Shown here piece after piece: positions 53,511-62,914 of a DNA stretch of 64,000 nucleotides. The stretch's first letter is position 1. The number at the start of each line of letters is the position of its first letter. Made by a program: the position numbers and the translations under genes. The notes under the pieces are model-generated. The model was not told the DNA's origin, searched no databases, and saw nothing but the letters and a program-made list of their open reading frames with translations. Source of the DNA: Butyrivibrio sp. (GTDB lineage Bacteria; Bacillota; Clostridia; Lachnospirales; Lachnospiraceae); NCBI RefSeq assembly GCF_017433805.1, contig NZ_JAFRGN010000008.1, positions 61,069-125,068 on the forward strand. The letters are read 5' to 3'.

Positions 53511-54422
53511 TTATCCATAATTGATCTCCAGCTTGGCAATAAAGTCCTCCAAAACATATCTGGAATCAACGTCTGTATAAATGCGGATAGTAGGATTATC
53601 CTCTTTTACCTCAGGGGATGTATCCTCTGCTACAAAAGGAGCCTTGACCTAGTGTTAATGTCCGCAGCCAGGATTGATTGCAATGGATATAGCCGGAGAA
53701 TCACCAAGAGACCAGCTCTCGCCTTGCGTCCAGCCGGCAAATGGTGACATGTTGTAGTCAACCATGTTACGGAAAAGATGCTCTCCAATCCTACCACAGG
53801 GGCGAATCCTTCTCTGAATCTCTGCAAGACCGATGTTCACTGTGATATACACATGTGATGGAACAAGCCACAGATCTATTCCGCTCTGGAGCACCGTGTT
53901 GGCAGCTGGAATATCGTTAGTTGCGTTAAACTCAGTAAAAGGCGCTTTACATGGAGCTTCTCCATGTGTGCCAATCCATATGACGGTAATCTTATCCTTG
54001 ATCTTCGACTCTACAAGAAGCGCCTTCGCAACATTTGTGATTGCACCCTGACAAAGTATGAAAAGGGGCTTCTCATCCTCTTTGAGTGCTTCGTCAATAA
54101 TGAAGCGAACCGCTTCAGATATATTCTCGTCTGCTTGAGAGACTTGATCACCTCTAAGGTCTTCGGCAGACAGTGGTCCGTCCTGGCCCTTCAGCACAGG
54201 AACTTCAATATCCATGCAATCAAGAATAGTCTCTATCTCGCGAAAGCTTTTCTCCATAGAGCCCGCTTCCTTGAAGTGCTCAGCAATTATGCCCTCTACG
54301 ATGAGCTTAGGACTCATGAGCGCATGCGCTATGGCAAAGGGATCATCCGCCTCGCAGGCTGCATCAGTGTCTACAATTACACGTATTTTCTTAGATTCTG
54401 GAATGTCGAATTCGAATTTCAT
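53511..54422 (-). pseudogene. Decayed second copy of the nucleoside hydrolase gene
   Basis: The start (ATG at 54422) and ribosome site match the intact copy, and the DTDAACEADDPFAIAHAL signature is kept. Two Tyr codons near the end have become stops: TAA at 53655-53657 (after CGH) and TAG at 53649-53651. The reading frame beyond them still encodes the normal C-terminus to 53511. The product would be 255 residues, lacking about 48. It also lacks ten codons near residue 90. Loss of function is likely but not certain. Confidence 0.85.
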
Positions 54423-54457
54423 AGATTTTACCCCCAAAAAAGACTTTTCTGGCCCTT

Positions 54458-54617
54458 GCATCTATTTTGCTGTTATGTCCATAATCGATGCCTATTTCAA
54501 AGCTTTCTTTAGATCAAATACATCGATAAATAGACTTTATGCATTTATAGATGCACTCACTCCCTGTATCGTCTGGAAATATGCATCTATTATGGCTATA
54601 GCACCTATCTTTGTGGC
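54458..54617. repeat. Alternating inverted heptamer array, GCATCTA family (array B3)
   Basis: Direct words GCATCTA, ACATCGA, GCATCTA start at 54458, 54520 and 54583. Inverted words TCGATGC and TAGATGC start at 54485 and 54548, with a probable decayed one (TTGTGGC) at 54611. Spacings are 27, 35, 28, 35, 28. The stretch GCATCTATTATGGCTATA at 54583 is the reverse complement of a stretch ending at 18148 in array B1. It lies between the pseudogene start and the end of the polysaccharide cluster. Confidence 0.78.
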
Positions 54618-54641
54618 TATTCACACTTTCTTACATATATC

Positions 54642-55643
54642 TTATTTAGCACTTATTATTTCAGAACGATAATACTTACACATATTATTCAGCAATTTAA
54701 CACAATACCAATCGTTTTTAGTTTTGATAAATTCACTCAGTTCTATATTTGATTTGCATAGATCCTCAAAATAACTAAAATATGCCAAATATGTCGCCGA
54801 ATCAGCTAATTCTCTATCTATTGGTTTTGCTCTTTCAAATATATGTAAATGGAGTCCGTGATGAGGTCTGTAATAACTTGATTCCGGGTTGGTATTTTCC
54901 ATCAGCTTTACACCTCCTCGTTTCGTAGGATCTATATAGTCTAATCCTATCCCTGCATTGTCTATAAACTCATACAAAATACTCTCATCATTGATTATAC
55001 AAGGATTCCAAATATCTGATTTCCATTCAAATGCTTTATTAATTTCGTCTATAATATACTTCTTGCTGTTCAACACTATAGGGATATATTCTTTTGGTAT
55101 AAAACAATGTAACCCGCTTAATGCCTTCCAATTCTTTTTAGGAAATATATAATTTTTTAAAGCATTCCTTGCCCCAAAACGAATAGCATTTCCACAAAAA
55201 TGCTTTACTCCTTTTCTTTCGGTAATCACCCTGACAATATTTGAATAGGAACGGCCAATAAAATCACAATGTCGTAAATGTTCATAAAACATATCTGCAG
55301 TTTCTTTGCATACAAATATGTCAATATCCCCAACATAAACAACATCATATTCCAGCAAAGAATCATCAAGAATAAGCCATCTCAAAGCCCTTTTAACAAG
55401 ATTATTCTTCAAAGCTTTTCTACTCAGTTCTGTTTTATCAAAATCTATCTTCCTAAATTCTACGCCACCTTTATAATTTGAAATTTCATCAATTGTTTTT
55501 AAATACTTATTGGTAACATCGCAATCGTGGTATATGATAAAATGCGTGTTTGGATAGGCTTTATTTATTGAATATAAATAAAGTGGCACAAAAGATTTGT
55601 ATTTATCTTTCCCAAAAACTACGCCTATCACACAATTGTTCAT
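54642..55643 (-). CDS. Putative glycosyltransferase with a DxD motif
   Basis: 333 residues, cytoplasmic. An N-terminal nucleotide-sugar-type fold is suggested by NNCVIGVVFGKDKY, LRWLILDDSL and the metal-binding DxD in VVYVGDIDIFV near residue 110. Conserved HCFIPKEYIPI and HHGLHLHIF follow. It looks like a family 8/GT-A-like transferase, but I cannot place it firmly. AGGAGA precedes the ATG. Last gene of the leftward exopolysaccharide cluster. Confidence 0.7.
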   Translation of the reverse strand: MNNCVIGVVFGKDKYKSFVPLYLYSINKAYPNTHFIIYHDCDVTNKYLKTIDEISNYKGGVEFRKIDFDKTELSRKALKNNLVKRALRWLILDDSLLEYDVVYVGDIDIFVCKETADMFYEHLRHCDFIGRSYSNIVRVITERKGVKHFCGNAIRFGARNALKNYIFPKKNWKALSGLHCFIPKEYIPIVLNSKKYIIDEINKAFEWKSDIWNPCIINDESILYEFIDNAGIGLDYIDPTKRGGVKLMENTNPESSYYRPHHGLHLHIFERAKPIDRELADSATYLAYFSYFEDLCKSNIELSEFIKTKNDWYCVKLLNNMCKYYRSEIISAK

Positions 55644-55656
55644 AGCTGGTCTCCTA

Positions 55657-57150
55657 CTATTTGTGGGATTTCCTCACTTGTTCTACCATAGCAACAACTA
55701 CTTTCAAATCCGATATTGAATACACTACCATGCTTATCATCAAAAATATAAATGTAGCTAAAACCGCATACCCTGACCAAGCCAAATACGAATCAGCCTT
55801 AACAATCATCCTATGGCTGATCATCCCATATATTACTATAATCACCAAATCTTCAAATACTCTCTTTATAAAATACTTTATCTTTCTAGTTAAAATATTC
55901 CTGCGCAAATATATAACACTAGCAATAAGTCTATATCCAATTGCCAATAATGTACCAATTGTCACACCAACAAGCCCATATTGCGTTGTCAGCGCAAATG
56001 ATACCAATATATTTACAATCATTTCAACCACACAATATAGCTGAGTTTCCTTGAAGTGCCCTGCTGAATTAATAACGGTTGTATATGGGATTCTCAAAAT
56101 TAACAATGCATAAGATGCAACAATAAGATATGAAAACGGATAATTTATATACTCCGCATCATCAACACCGGTAGTGTAAATTTTAACAAAAGGAACTATC
56201 ATCGTTACGGAAACGCAAAATACCAAATTGGCAAAAAAATGAAAAAGCATTTCAAATTTGGCGAACTCTTTAGACAGTGTTTCTTCACTCTCAGACACTA
56301 AGGCTTGACCTAAAAAACTCTTATATCCGCCCCCAACAGAGGTTACCAATCCTCTTAGTCCATTTAGAGGAAAAGTATATACATTATACACTGATATGTT
56401 ATGGAACGAAGAACATATGGTTAATACAATGGTATCTAAACTTATAATAAGCATTGAAGCTATATGTTGTACTAATCCGCTCCATTGTTGTGGTATATCG
56501 TACCTATCATTGGAAACACAATTAAGAAGTTGATATCGTTTTAAAACATACCAATGTAACAATAATGGCTTTATAAGGAAGATCACTGATGTAACTAACT
56601 TGACCACCTGAATAGAGAATCCCTGCTTTATACCAAAATATGTTGCTAAGCCGTTAACTGAAATTGCAACAATATCGACCATAGTACAAATGTACATCTT
56701 CTGGTCTGCTGATAACAAAACTTGATCTGTCAAGCCAAATAAATACTGCCCTATCATACTAACAGCTAGACACAGCACAAGTGAAACCGAAAAAAATACA
56801 GAATAATCTGTTCTAGAAAAACTATAATATCCACATAAAAATATCACATAAAAAAACAAACCTATTCCCAAAACACGGAAGTATTTCTTCACCGCCTGAT
56901 ATATCACCGATATTAACGACCAATTTTTTTCCACTAAAGGCCTAGATAACGCAGCTTGAGCTACAGACGATACCCCAAAATCAAAATAGGTTATTACAGA
57001 AAGCAGTTGCGTAATTGAATAAGTATATCCATTTATTCCAGATCCATATTGTTTCAAAATAAGTCTGGGAACAATCAAGCCAACCGTCACCGCTACTAAA
57101 TGATGTATTATAGAGAAAAATACATTATTCCTTAAGTTTCGTTTCTCCAT
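55657..57150 (-). CDS. Wzx-type polysaccharide flippase (MOP superfamily)
   Basis: 497 residues from the ATG at 57150, after AAAAGGG. About 12-14 hydrophobic helices. The opening NNVFFSIIHHLVAVTVGLIVPRLIL and the FDFGVSSVAQAALSR motif are typical of PST/Wzx flippases that move lipid-linked repeat units across the membrane. AT-rich codon use matches the rest of the cluster. Confidence 0.88.
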   Translation of the reverse strand: MEKRNLRNNVFFSIIHHLVAVTVGLIVPRLILKQYGSGINGYTYSITQLLSVITYFDFGVSSVAQAALSRPLVEKNWSLISVIYQAVKKYFRVLGIGLFFYVIFLCGYYSFSRTDYSVFFSVSLVLCLAVSMIGQYLFGLTDQVLLSADQKMYICTMVDIVAISVNGLATYFGIKQGFSIQVVKLVTSVIFLIKPLLLHWYVLKRYQLLNCVSNDRYDIPQQWSGLVQHIASMLIISLDTIVLTICSSFHNISVYNVYTFPLNGLRGLVTSVGGGYKSFLGQALVSESEETLSKEFAKFEMLFHFFANLVFCVSVTMIVPFVKIYTTGVDDAEYINYPFSYLIVASYALLILRIPYTTVINSAGHFKETQLYCVVEMIVNILVSFALTTQYGLVGVTIGTLLAIGYRLIASVIYLRRNILTRKIKYFIKRVFEDLVIIVIYGMISHRMIVKADSYLAWSGYAVLATFIFLMISMVVYSISDLKVVVAMVEQVRKSHK

Positions 57151-57215
57151 ATTTACCCTTTTTATGTCTATTACTTTCACAATACATTATACTAAAACTC
57201 ACTCTATCCCATTTC

Positions 57216-58286
57216 TTAATCATGTTTTTCGTTAAAAATAATTTTTACCTTCCCTCTTTGATTAAAAAATTCCAACCATAGAATATGTTTAAAGGGGCAA
57301 TAAACCATATCATATAGTGTTCTGTTCTTATAAAGTCTTACTTTCTTCGACACAACGCCAAATACAACCGGAAGTAATATCCCTAATAACGTTGCAACAA
57401 GGGCTCCTCCAAAATATGTTTTAATATGTAATAATTTCAATACAGATCCTATGGGGCGAGTTATGAACATGTGAATTGTGAAAATTTCCAATGAATGCTT
57501 GCCAAAAACACCGAAACCACAGGATTTATCAAAGAAAGCGCGAAACACATTGACAATATAGTCTGAACAAACAATTGCACACACTATTTTTGCAATCTTA
57601 CTTAATATACTGGGAAGGAAAATATATCGAGAAAACGCGCATCCCGCACATAAAACAAATATCACACTCTCAAGAAGAAATCTATAAATATTAAGGTGTT
57701 CTGTTCGTTTTTTTAGGATACCCATAGCAAAAAAGAAACCATACATTGCAGCATATGCAAAACCATACTCAGATATGGCTTTAGGCAAAAGCAAATAGCA
57801 AAGCAAAGATATAACAAATAAAAATGTAGCCAAGTACACCATTTTAATTTTTGCAATGCAAAATGGTATAAATAAATACAAACAAATAATAACCCACAAA
57901 TACCAATACGGCACTATCGGCTTTATCAATATTAGGATTAAATCTTTTCCTGTAATTGTTTTTATAAAATCATATGGCCAAAATATCTTTAATAATACTT
58001 TTATTATGCTAAACAGTAAGTAGATATATACTAAATTTATAACATGCAACTTATACTTGTTTGTATCTTTTATTTGGTATTCATCGCTTAAATATACTTT
58101 TCTATATAAATACCCACTAATCATAAAGAATAAAGGCATATGGAATGAATATATCAAATCAATAGTATTCCAGGCATATTTTGCACTTCCATAGATACCA
58201 TTCAATTCAAAGCCATCAATAACATGCCCAATAACAACAAGCAAAATGGCCATTCCTTTAATGTTGTCTACCCATTCCTCTCTCAT
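57216..58286 (-). CDS. Acyltransferase family 3 membrane protein (polysaccharide O-acetylation)
   Basis: 356 residues from the ATG at 58286; a GTG three codons earlier lies on top of the AGAGGG ribosome site. About ten helices. The signatures DNIKGMAILLVVIGHVIDGF (catalytic His) near residue 20 and FHMPLFFMISGYLYRK near residue 50 mark the family. It probably acetylates the exported glycan or its lipid-linked unit. Confidence 0.88.
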   Translation of the reverse strand: MREEWVDNIKGMAILLVVIGHVIDGFELNGIYGSAKYAWNTIDLIYSFHMPLFFMISGYLYRKVYLSDEYQIKDTNKYKLHVINLVYIYLLFSIIKVLLKIFWPYDFIKTITGKDLILILIKPIVPYWYLWVIICLYLFIPFCIAKIKMVYLATFLFVISLLCYLLLPKAISEYGFAYAAMYGFFFAMGILKKRTEHLNIYRFLLESVIFVLCAGCAFSRYIFLPSILSKIAKIVCAIVCSDYIVNVFRAFFDKSCGFGVFGKHSLEIFTIHMFITRPIGSVLKLLHIKTYFGGALVATLLGILLPVVFGVVSKKVRLYKNRTLYDMVYCPFKHILWLEFFNQRGKVKIIFNEKHD

Positions 58287-58332
58287 CTGAATCACCCTCT
58301 ATATATATCAAATGGTATCAAGACAAGTAATG

Positions 58333-59511
58333 TCACCAAGTAAATTTTATTTTTTTCCTTGAACGCAATGCTAGTCCCACATTACTTCTATAAATAGAAT
58401 ATGATAATAAAATCAAAAAGAAGTTTTGTGACATAGAAAAAAAATTATTCTCCATTATTCCATAGATTGAGTATAATGCAGGTATCATTAGTAGCTTGCA
58501 CTCTCCTGTCTCTCTCAGATAAATCATTGTACTTAAATACAAGCCCATAAAAATAAAAAAAACTACTATTCCATATCGTAATAGAATAGCCATATATGCA
58601 TTATCTAACCAGAAATGATATATTGGAGAAACGATATTGCGCTTAACCAACAACTGAATGTCTTTCCCAAATATACTTAGTCCATAATATTGGTATGTTC
58701 TGTGACATTGTGAAAACCGTCTAGACATATATATATCTATTTTTTTGAGTAAATCATTGCTCATTATATTGAAAACAGACAAAGAAATGCTAATAATATT
58801 TGCAGCGAAAAAAATCATTATCATAGAATTTGAAAAGATTTCTTTACCATTGTCAAATCTTTTTGCGATCCCATAAACTAATAACAATACTAATAAAATC
58901 ACCAAAGCATAGAACGCTGTTTTTGAGTCTGCTACACGCTTTACAACCCATGCGCCTAAAGACACAATAATATATTCCAATATTCCTATTCTATTTCTCC
59001 TTAAATAGCAATGACATATTATCAATAAAAAAACTCTTACTCCCAACTGATTAGGATGAATAAAGCCAAGTGAATGCCTTAATAGACTCCCTCTATAAGT
59101 TACCGTTTCCTCTATAATTACAGCATAATACATATATATAACCAATAAAGTCATCAGTCCTTGCACAATATAAGATATCTTTATTGTCTTATCTAAATCA
59201 ATATACTTAACTGCAATAATGAATATCCACGTAGACATCATTGTTTTGCTGTTCGAATTCAATGTAGCCAGAATAATTGGCAATGATATCGCGAAAATAA
59301 GTACCATTTCTTTGAATGTATATTTTTGAAAAACGACAACTTGAAGGATTAGCAAAACTAAGACTAAGATATTCATGAAATCATTAGCCACACTCTTTTC
59401 CCAAATAAAAAAGTGTTGAATATTCGAATTAAACAATACTTCTGTGCTGAGCCAAATTGCTAATATGATATAGATAAACTTCTGCCCAAATTGCTCAAGT
59501 TTTGTTTTCAT
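58333..59511 (-). CDS. Wzy-like polysaccharide polymerase
   Basis: 392 residues, almost entirely membrane helices (about 10-12), with one larger loop near residues 245-300 (YMSRRFSQCHRTYQYYG). The gene is poorly conserved, as is normal for Wzy proteins. The call rests on topology and on its place between flippase, acyltransferase and glycosyltransferase genes. AAGGAAG precedes the ATG. Confidence 0.7.
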   Translation of the reverse strand: MKTKLEQFGQKFIYIILAIWLSTEVLFNSNIQHFFIWEKSVANDFMNILVLVLLILQVVVFQKYTFKEMVLIFAISLPIILATLNSNSKTMMSTWIFIIAVKYIDLDKTIKISYIVQGLMTLLVIYMYYAVIIEETVTYRGSLLRHSLGFIHPNQLGVRVFLLIICHCYLRRNRIGILEYIIVSLGAWVVKRVADSKTAFYALVILLVLLLVYGIAKRFDNGKEIFSNSMIMIFFAANIISISLSVFNIMSNDLLKKIDIYMSRRFSQCHRTYQYYGLSIFGKDIQLLVKRNIVSPIYHFWLDNAYMAILLRYGIVVFFIFMGLYLSTMIYLRETGECKLLMIPALYSIYGIMENNFFSMSQNFFLILLSYSIYRSNVGLALRSRKKIKFTW

Positions 59512-59614
59512 ATTACTTCCTTACAAACGTTTAATAATTTACTAACCGGTAGCTATCATCTCTAGTCTGAATCAAATAACTGTCAGTTTGAGCTGAACTA
59601 TCATCACTACTGCT

Positions 59615-60781
59615 TTAACCATTAATCACTTTGCCATATAACGAATATACGCACTTGGCTGTACTTGACAATGAAAACCGGGATTTCGCGTCTTCACATG
59701 CCCTATTCCCAATCTCGCTAATTATCTTTCTATTATTCACAACATACTCAATGCACTTAGATAAAGCCTCAACACTTGGATATTCAAAAATGAGTCCTGT
59801 TTCACCATTCCGAATTATTTCCATACTAGCTCCAGTATTTGATGCAATTACCAGTAAGCCAGACATCATATATTCAACCGTCACTCTTCCAAAAGCTTCT
59901 GCTTTAGATGCCATAACTCCAACATCATAGTCCTTTATAATATCGCAGATATTATCTCTATAGCCTTTAAATGTTACTATATTACTTAGCTCTTTTTTCT
60001 TAACTAAACTAAATAGTCTTATTTTATAATCCCATTTCCCATCCCCATATATGTCTACTCTCAGACGATTTTTCACTTCTATTGGAAGATTTGATATAGC
60101 CTTTAGTAATAATATTTGTCCTTTGGTAGGATGAAGTGCACCAATCATTACAATCCTAACAAGTTGTTTATCCTGCCTTTGTATAGGAAAAAACTTACTT
60201 TCGTCTACACCATTATATATTCTTACAATTCTCTCTTTATTAATCCCCTGTAAAATCCATTTGTTCATAACAGCATCGGAAATAGCAATCAACGTATTGT
60301 TTTCTCTATTCATAAAATCAATATAATTATTCCTTAGAGAAACACATTCATAATCTGCATCTCCAAATTCTCTAATATGCCAAATGTGTCTGATTCCATG
60401 TTTTTGAGCTAATATAGCGCCAATGTCATTTCTATTTAAATTTGTATGAATAATATCAACAGATGAAAAATCAACATATTTCTCAGCGCGCATAATTGCT
60501 GTAACATTAGAAATCCTATACTGCCCCCAATAGAATGGTCTCAAAAAAAATTTTATTATTTTTCTTACTTTGCTTCTTCCTTTGGAAAGTAAAAAGGCCT
60601 TATGCCCAATAACATAATTTTCAAAATTATTCACTTTCGCAAATTCATTATATCTCCCATACTTACTAGTTAGAATCACAGGTTCAACATTATAGTTATC
60701 CGCAAGCGTTTTTATTAAATCCAAAAAAGACTCTGACGCTCCATAATACTCGTAACTATATGGAATAAATACTATTTTCAC
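59615..60781 (-). CDS. Glycosyltransferase family 4 (GT-B)
   Basis: 388 residues starting with GTG at 60781, which has GGAGG eight bases upstream. The C-terminal half carries the retaining GT4 signature EAFGRVTVEYMMSGLLVIAS near residue 300 and ETGLIFEYPSVEAL. The N-terminal half has SYEYYGASESFLDLIK, typical of acceptor binding. It adds one sugar to the lipid-linked unit from a nucleotide donor. Confidence 0.92.
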   Translation of the reverse strand: MKIVFIPYSYEYYGASESFLDLIKTLADNYNVEPVILTSKYGRYNEFAKVNNFENYVIGHKAFLLSKGRSKVRKIIKFFLRPFYWGQYRISNVTAIMRAEKYVDFSSVDIIHTNLNRNDIGAILAQKHGIRHIWHIREFGDADYECVSLRNNYIDFMNRENNTLIAISDAVMNKWILQGINKERIVRIYNGVDESKFFPIQRQDKQLVRIVMIGALHPTKGQILLLKAISNLPIEVKNRLRVDIYGDGKWDYKIRLFSLVKKKELSNIVTFKGYRDNICDIIKDYDVGVMASKAEAFGRVTVEYMMSGLLVIASNTGASMEIIRNGETGLIFEYPSVEALSKCIEYVVNNRKIISEIGNRACEDAKSRFSLSSTAKCVYSLYGKVING

Positions 60782-60831
60782 TTGTTAATCCTCCAAGCAT
60801 ATGAAATCCATATATGTCGTGCAAATTCTTT

Positions 60832-61737
60832 TCATAAACGTCTTGTAACTATCATTAAATCACTCATTAAGCGCCACTTAAGTGGTACTCCATCGTTATA
60901 CTTCCTCGAAAATAAGAGTTGAAACATACATAATAAATCATCTTTATAATGGCAAGTAGCAAATTTACAATGAGGCAAAAGCTTTTCTAGTTCTTCAGCA
61001 TAACTATATTTTAGCCCTGACCAGTTTGCCCAAACATATTTCATAACTTTAATTTTATGAAAAAACGAAAAGCCTTGATTGATGCTTGCTCCTGGTGAAA
61101 CGCTACTATCAATCTGCCGATAATCCATATGTGATTCATTATCAAATACTACTTTTCCGACACATAATGCCAACCAAGAGACCCATATATCATGTTCTCT
61201 AATTCGGTTAATTTCTGGTCTATTTTTCAATAACTCAGCTTGCATTTTCCTGTTCCAAACCATAGTACAACCGCGAATAAGGTTAGATTTTGAAGCTGTA
61301 TATCCTGTACACCTCGTAATTCTCTCTAAAGAAGAATCTTCTCTAATAAATTTCCCATTTTCATCGATAATCCTTTGGCTACAATAGTAAAGAGTTGGAT
61401 CCTCTAGCTCTTTTATTGTTCTCCACCCTACTATCATCTTATCATCATCCCAAATATCATCTTGATCAGAAAACGCGTAGCAATCATAACTATCATCCGC
61501 TGAATACAATAATCTTAAAAAGGATTGACCGTACCCTATATTTTCTCCCCTAAAAAACTTAACCCTGTAATCCTCACAGAAAGTTTCAAGTATATTTACT
61601 GTATTATCAGTTGAACCATCATCCCTAATCATCAAATAAATGTCTATATCTTTTTGGTCAAGTATTGATTCTATTTGTTGTGCCAAGTATCTTTCACCAT
61701 TATATGTAGACAAAAAAACTGCACATTTAGGTTTCAT
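60832..61737 (-). CDS. Glycosyltransferase family 2, rhamnosyltransferase-like
   Basis: 301 residues. GT-A fold: AVFLSTYNGERYLAQQIES at the N-terminus, IRDDGSTDNTV near residue 40, and the metal-binding acidic pair in FSDQDDIWDDDK near residue 92. The STYNGE and SDQDDIW blocks are common in rhamnosyltransferase-like family 2 enzymes. GAGGAA precedes the ATG. Confidence 0.9.
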   Translation of the reverse strand: MKPKCAVFLSTYNGERYLAQQIESILDQKDIDIYLMIRDDGSTDNTVNILETFCEDYRVKFFRGENIGYGQSFLRLLYSADDSYDCYAFSDQDDIWDDDKMIVGWRTIKELEDPTLYYCSQRIIDENGKFIREDSSLERITRCTGYTASKSNLIRGCTMVWNRKMQAELLKNRPEINRIREHDIWVSWLALCVGKVVFDNESHMDYRQIDSSVSPGASINQGFSFFHKIKVMKYVWANWSGLKYSYAEELEKLLPHCKFATCHYKDDLLCMFQLLFSRKYNDGVPLKWRLMSDLMIVTRRL

Positions 61738-61781
61738 TCAGTTTTCCTCATTATCATCACCAAATTTAAGCACTATCTTAT

Positions 61782-62726
61782 CTAAACCCTCTTTATTTCT
61801 GGGTTATAGGTTATTCCTTCCATAACCCCATTCCACAATACTTTTATTTTTTTCATTTTGTTACTTTGGGAATTTAAAAGAATATTTAATATGGTATATC
61901 CATCTTTTAAGACGATATATCCTACCCCCATTAATCCATATTGCTTATAACAATGTACATCATTTCTATATATATACTGGTATCTCTCAATTCTGTCAGA
62001 GTCATCTGTTGCAAAGTTAACTCTAGTATGTCTATTCATCGCATGAATGACGTGACTACTAGGAACCATATAACATGAGTACTTTTGGGAAATTCTTCCA
62101 GTAAATTCATAATCATCTGTCCAAATAAAATAATCCCCAATAGGCAGTCCAACATCTTTAACCACGTCGCTTTTAACTAGAAGTGAAACAAAAGAACACA
62201 TCTTTATGGGAGCGTACTCCATCGAATACTCCCTTTTCCCTATATGCCTAAAAATATTACTTTTTTGTATATTCATTCTACATATTGAACCATCTGTCCA
62301 ATAAGCAACACTTGATAAAAAGCCCCAGTTTTCTTTTAACGCTTTTCCAGTTTTCAGCAATTCAAACAGAGCTGTATCACTGGGCCATGTATCATCATCC
62401 ATTAACCATATATATTTATAATCTTTTAATACTGCTTCTTTTACTCCACGTTCAAAGCCTCCTGCTCCGCCCAGATTTGCTCCCGTATTAATGTAATAAA
62501 ATCCTTCTGATACGTACTCTGACAATACCATCTCTTCTGTACCATCAGTACTAGCATTATTAATTATTATTATGTCAGTACTAACAAACTTTTGTGCCAA
62601 TAGACCATCAATACATTTTTTGAGTTTATCTTTACGATTGTATGTTACTACTACCGCGCATGTCTCCGGCCTATTAGTAACCTTATCCTCACTACACAAT
62701 ATACTTTCTCCCTCGCTGTAAAACAT
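61782..62726 (-). CDS. Glycosyltransferase family 2, galactofuranosyltransferase (GlfT)-like
   Basis: About 314 residues from the ATG at 62726 (GGAGC nine bases upstream); an upstream GTG at 62759 is possible but has no ribosome site. Motifs are CAVVVTYNRKDKLKKCIDGL, IINNASTDGTEEM, the long NTGANLGGAGGFERGVKEA and WLMDDDTWP. The GANLGGAGGF and MDDDTWP blocks are characteristic of GlfT1-like enzymes. Confidence 0.87.
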   Translation of the reverse strand: MFYSEGESILCSEDKVTNRPETCAVVVTYNRKDKLKKCIDGLLAQKFVSTDIIIINNASTDGTEEMVLSEYVSEGFYYINTGANLGGAGGFERGVKEAVLKDYKYIWLMDDDTWPSDTALFELLKTGKALKENWGFLSSVAYWTDGSICRMNIQKSNIFRHIGKREYSMEYAPIKMCSFVSLLVKSDVVKDVGLPIGDYFIWTDDYEFTGRISQKYSCYMVPSSHVIHAMNRHTRVNFATDDSDRIERYQYIYRNDVHCYKQYGLMGVGYIVLKDGYTILNILLNSQSNKMKKIKVLWNGVMEGITYNPEIKRV

Positions 62727-62837
62727 TTCAATTATGCTCCAATAAGCATCTACCACCACAAAGAATTTCCAAGCATTCTCCTTAGTTGCAATTCACCATT
62801 ATATAGATTAATTATAGTCTATATATTGTTCTTTTCA

Positions 62838-62876
62838 TAGAAAAAAGCGTAGATTTTGTATCAAATCTGCGCTTTC
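62838..62876 (-). terminator. Hairpin terminator or attenuator inside the polysaccharide cluster
   Basis: On the minus strand GAAAGCGcAGATTT pairs with AAATCTaCGCTTTTTTC, ending in a T-run. It lies 40 bp after the sugar-phosphate transferase stop and about 110 bp before the next gene, splitting the cluster into two transcription units or attenuating the distal part. Confidence 0.75.
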
Positions 62877-62914
62877 AACATCTTTTATAATTCAATATTT
62901 CTCTTCGCTAATAG

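Larger units (their letters stand above)
53182..54437. repeat. Segmental duplication, copy 2
   Basis: Second copy of 48201-49485. It starts at ATTATTCGG inside the acetyltransferase 3' end and ends just after CCCCCAA. It has a 30-bp (ten-codon) deletion in the hydrolase coding region and scattered substitutions. Both copies face the same way, about 5 kb apart. Confidence 0.9.

Noticed and set aside
53182-54437. Insertion sequence or transposon as the cause of the duplication
   Set aside because: No transposase gene, terminal inverted repeat or clear target-site duplication is visible at the edges.
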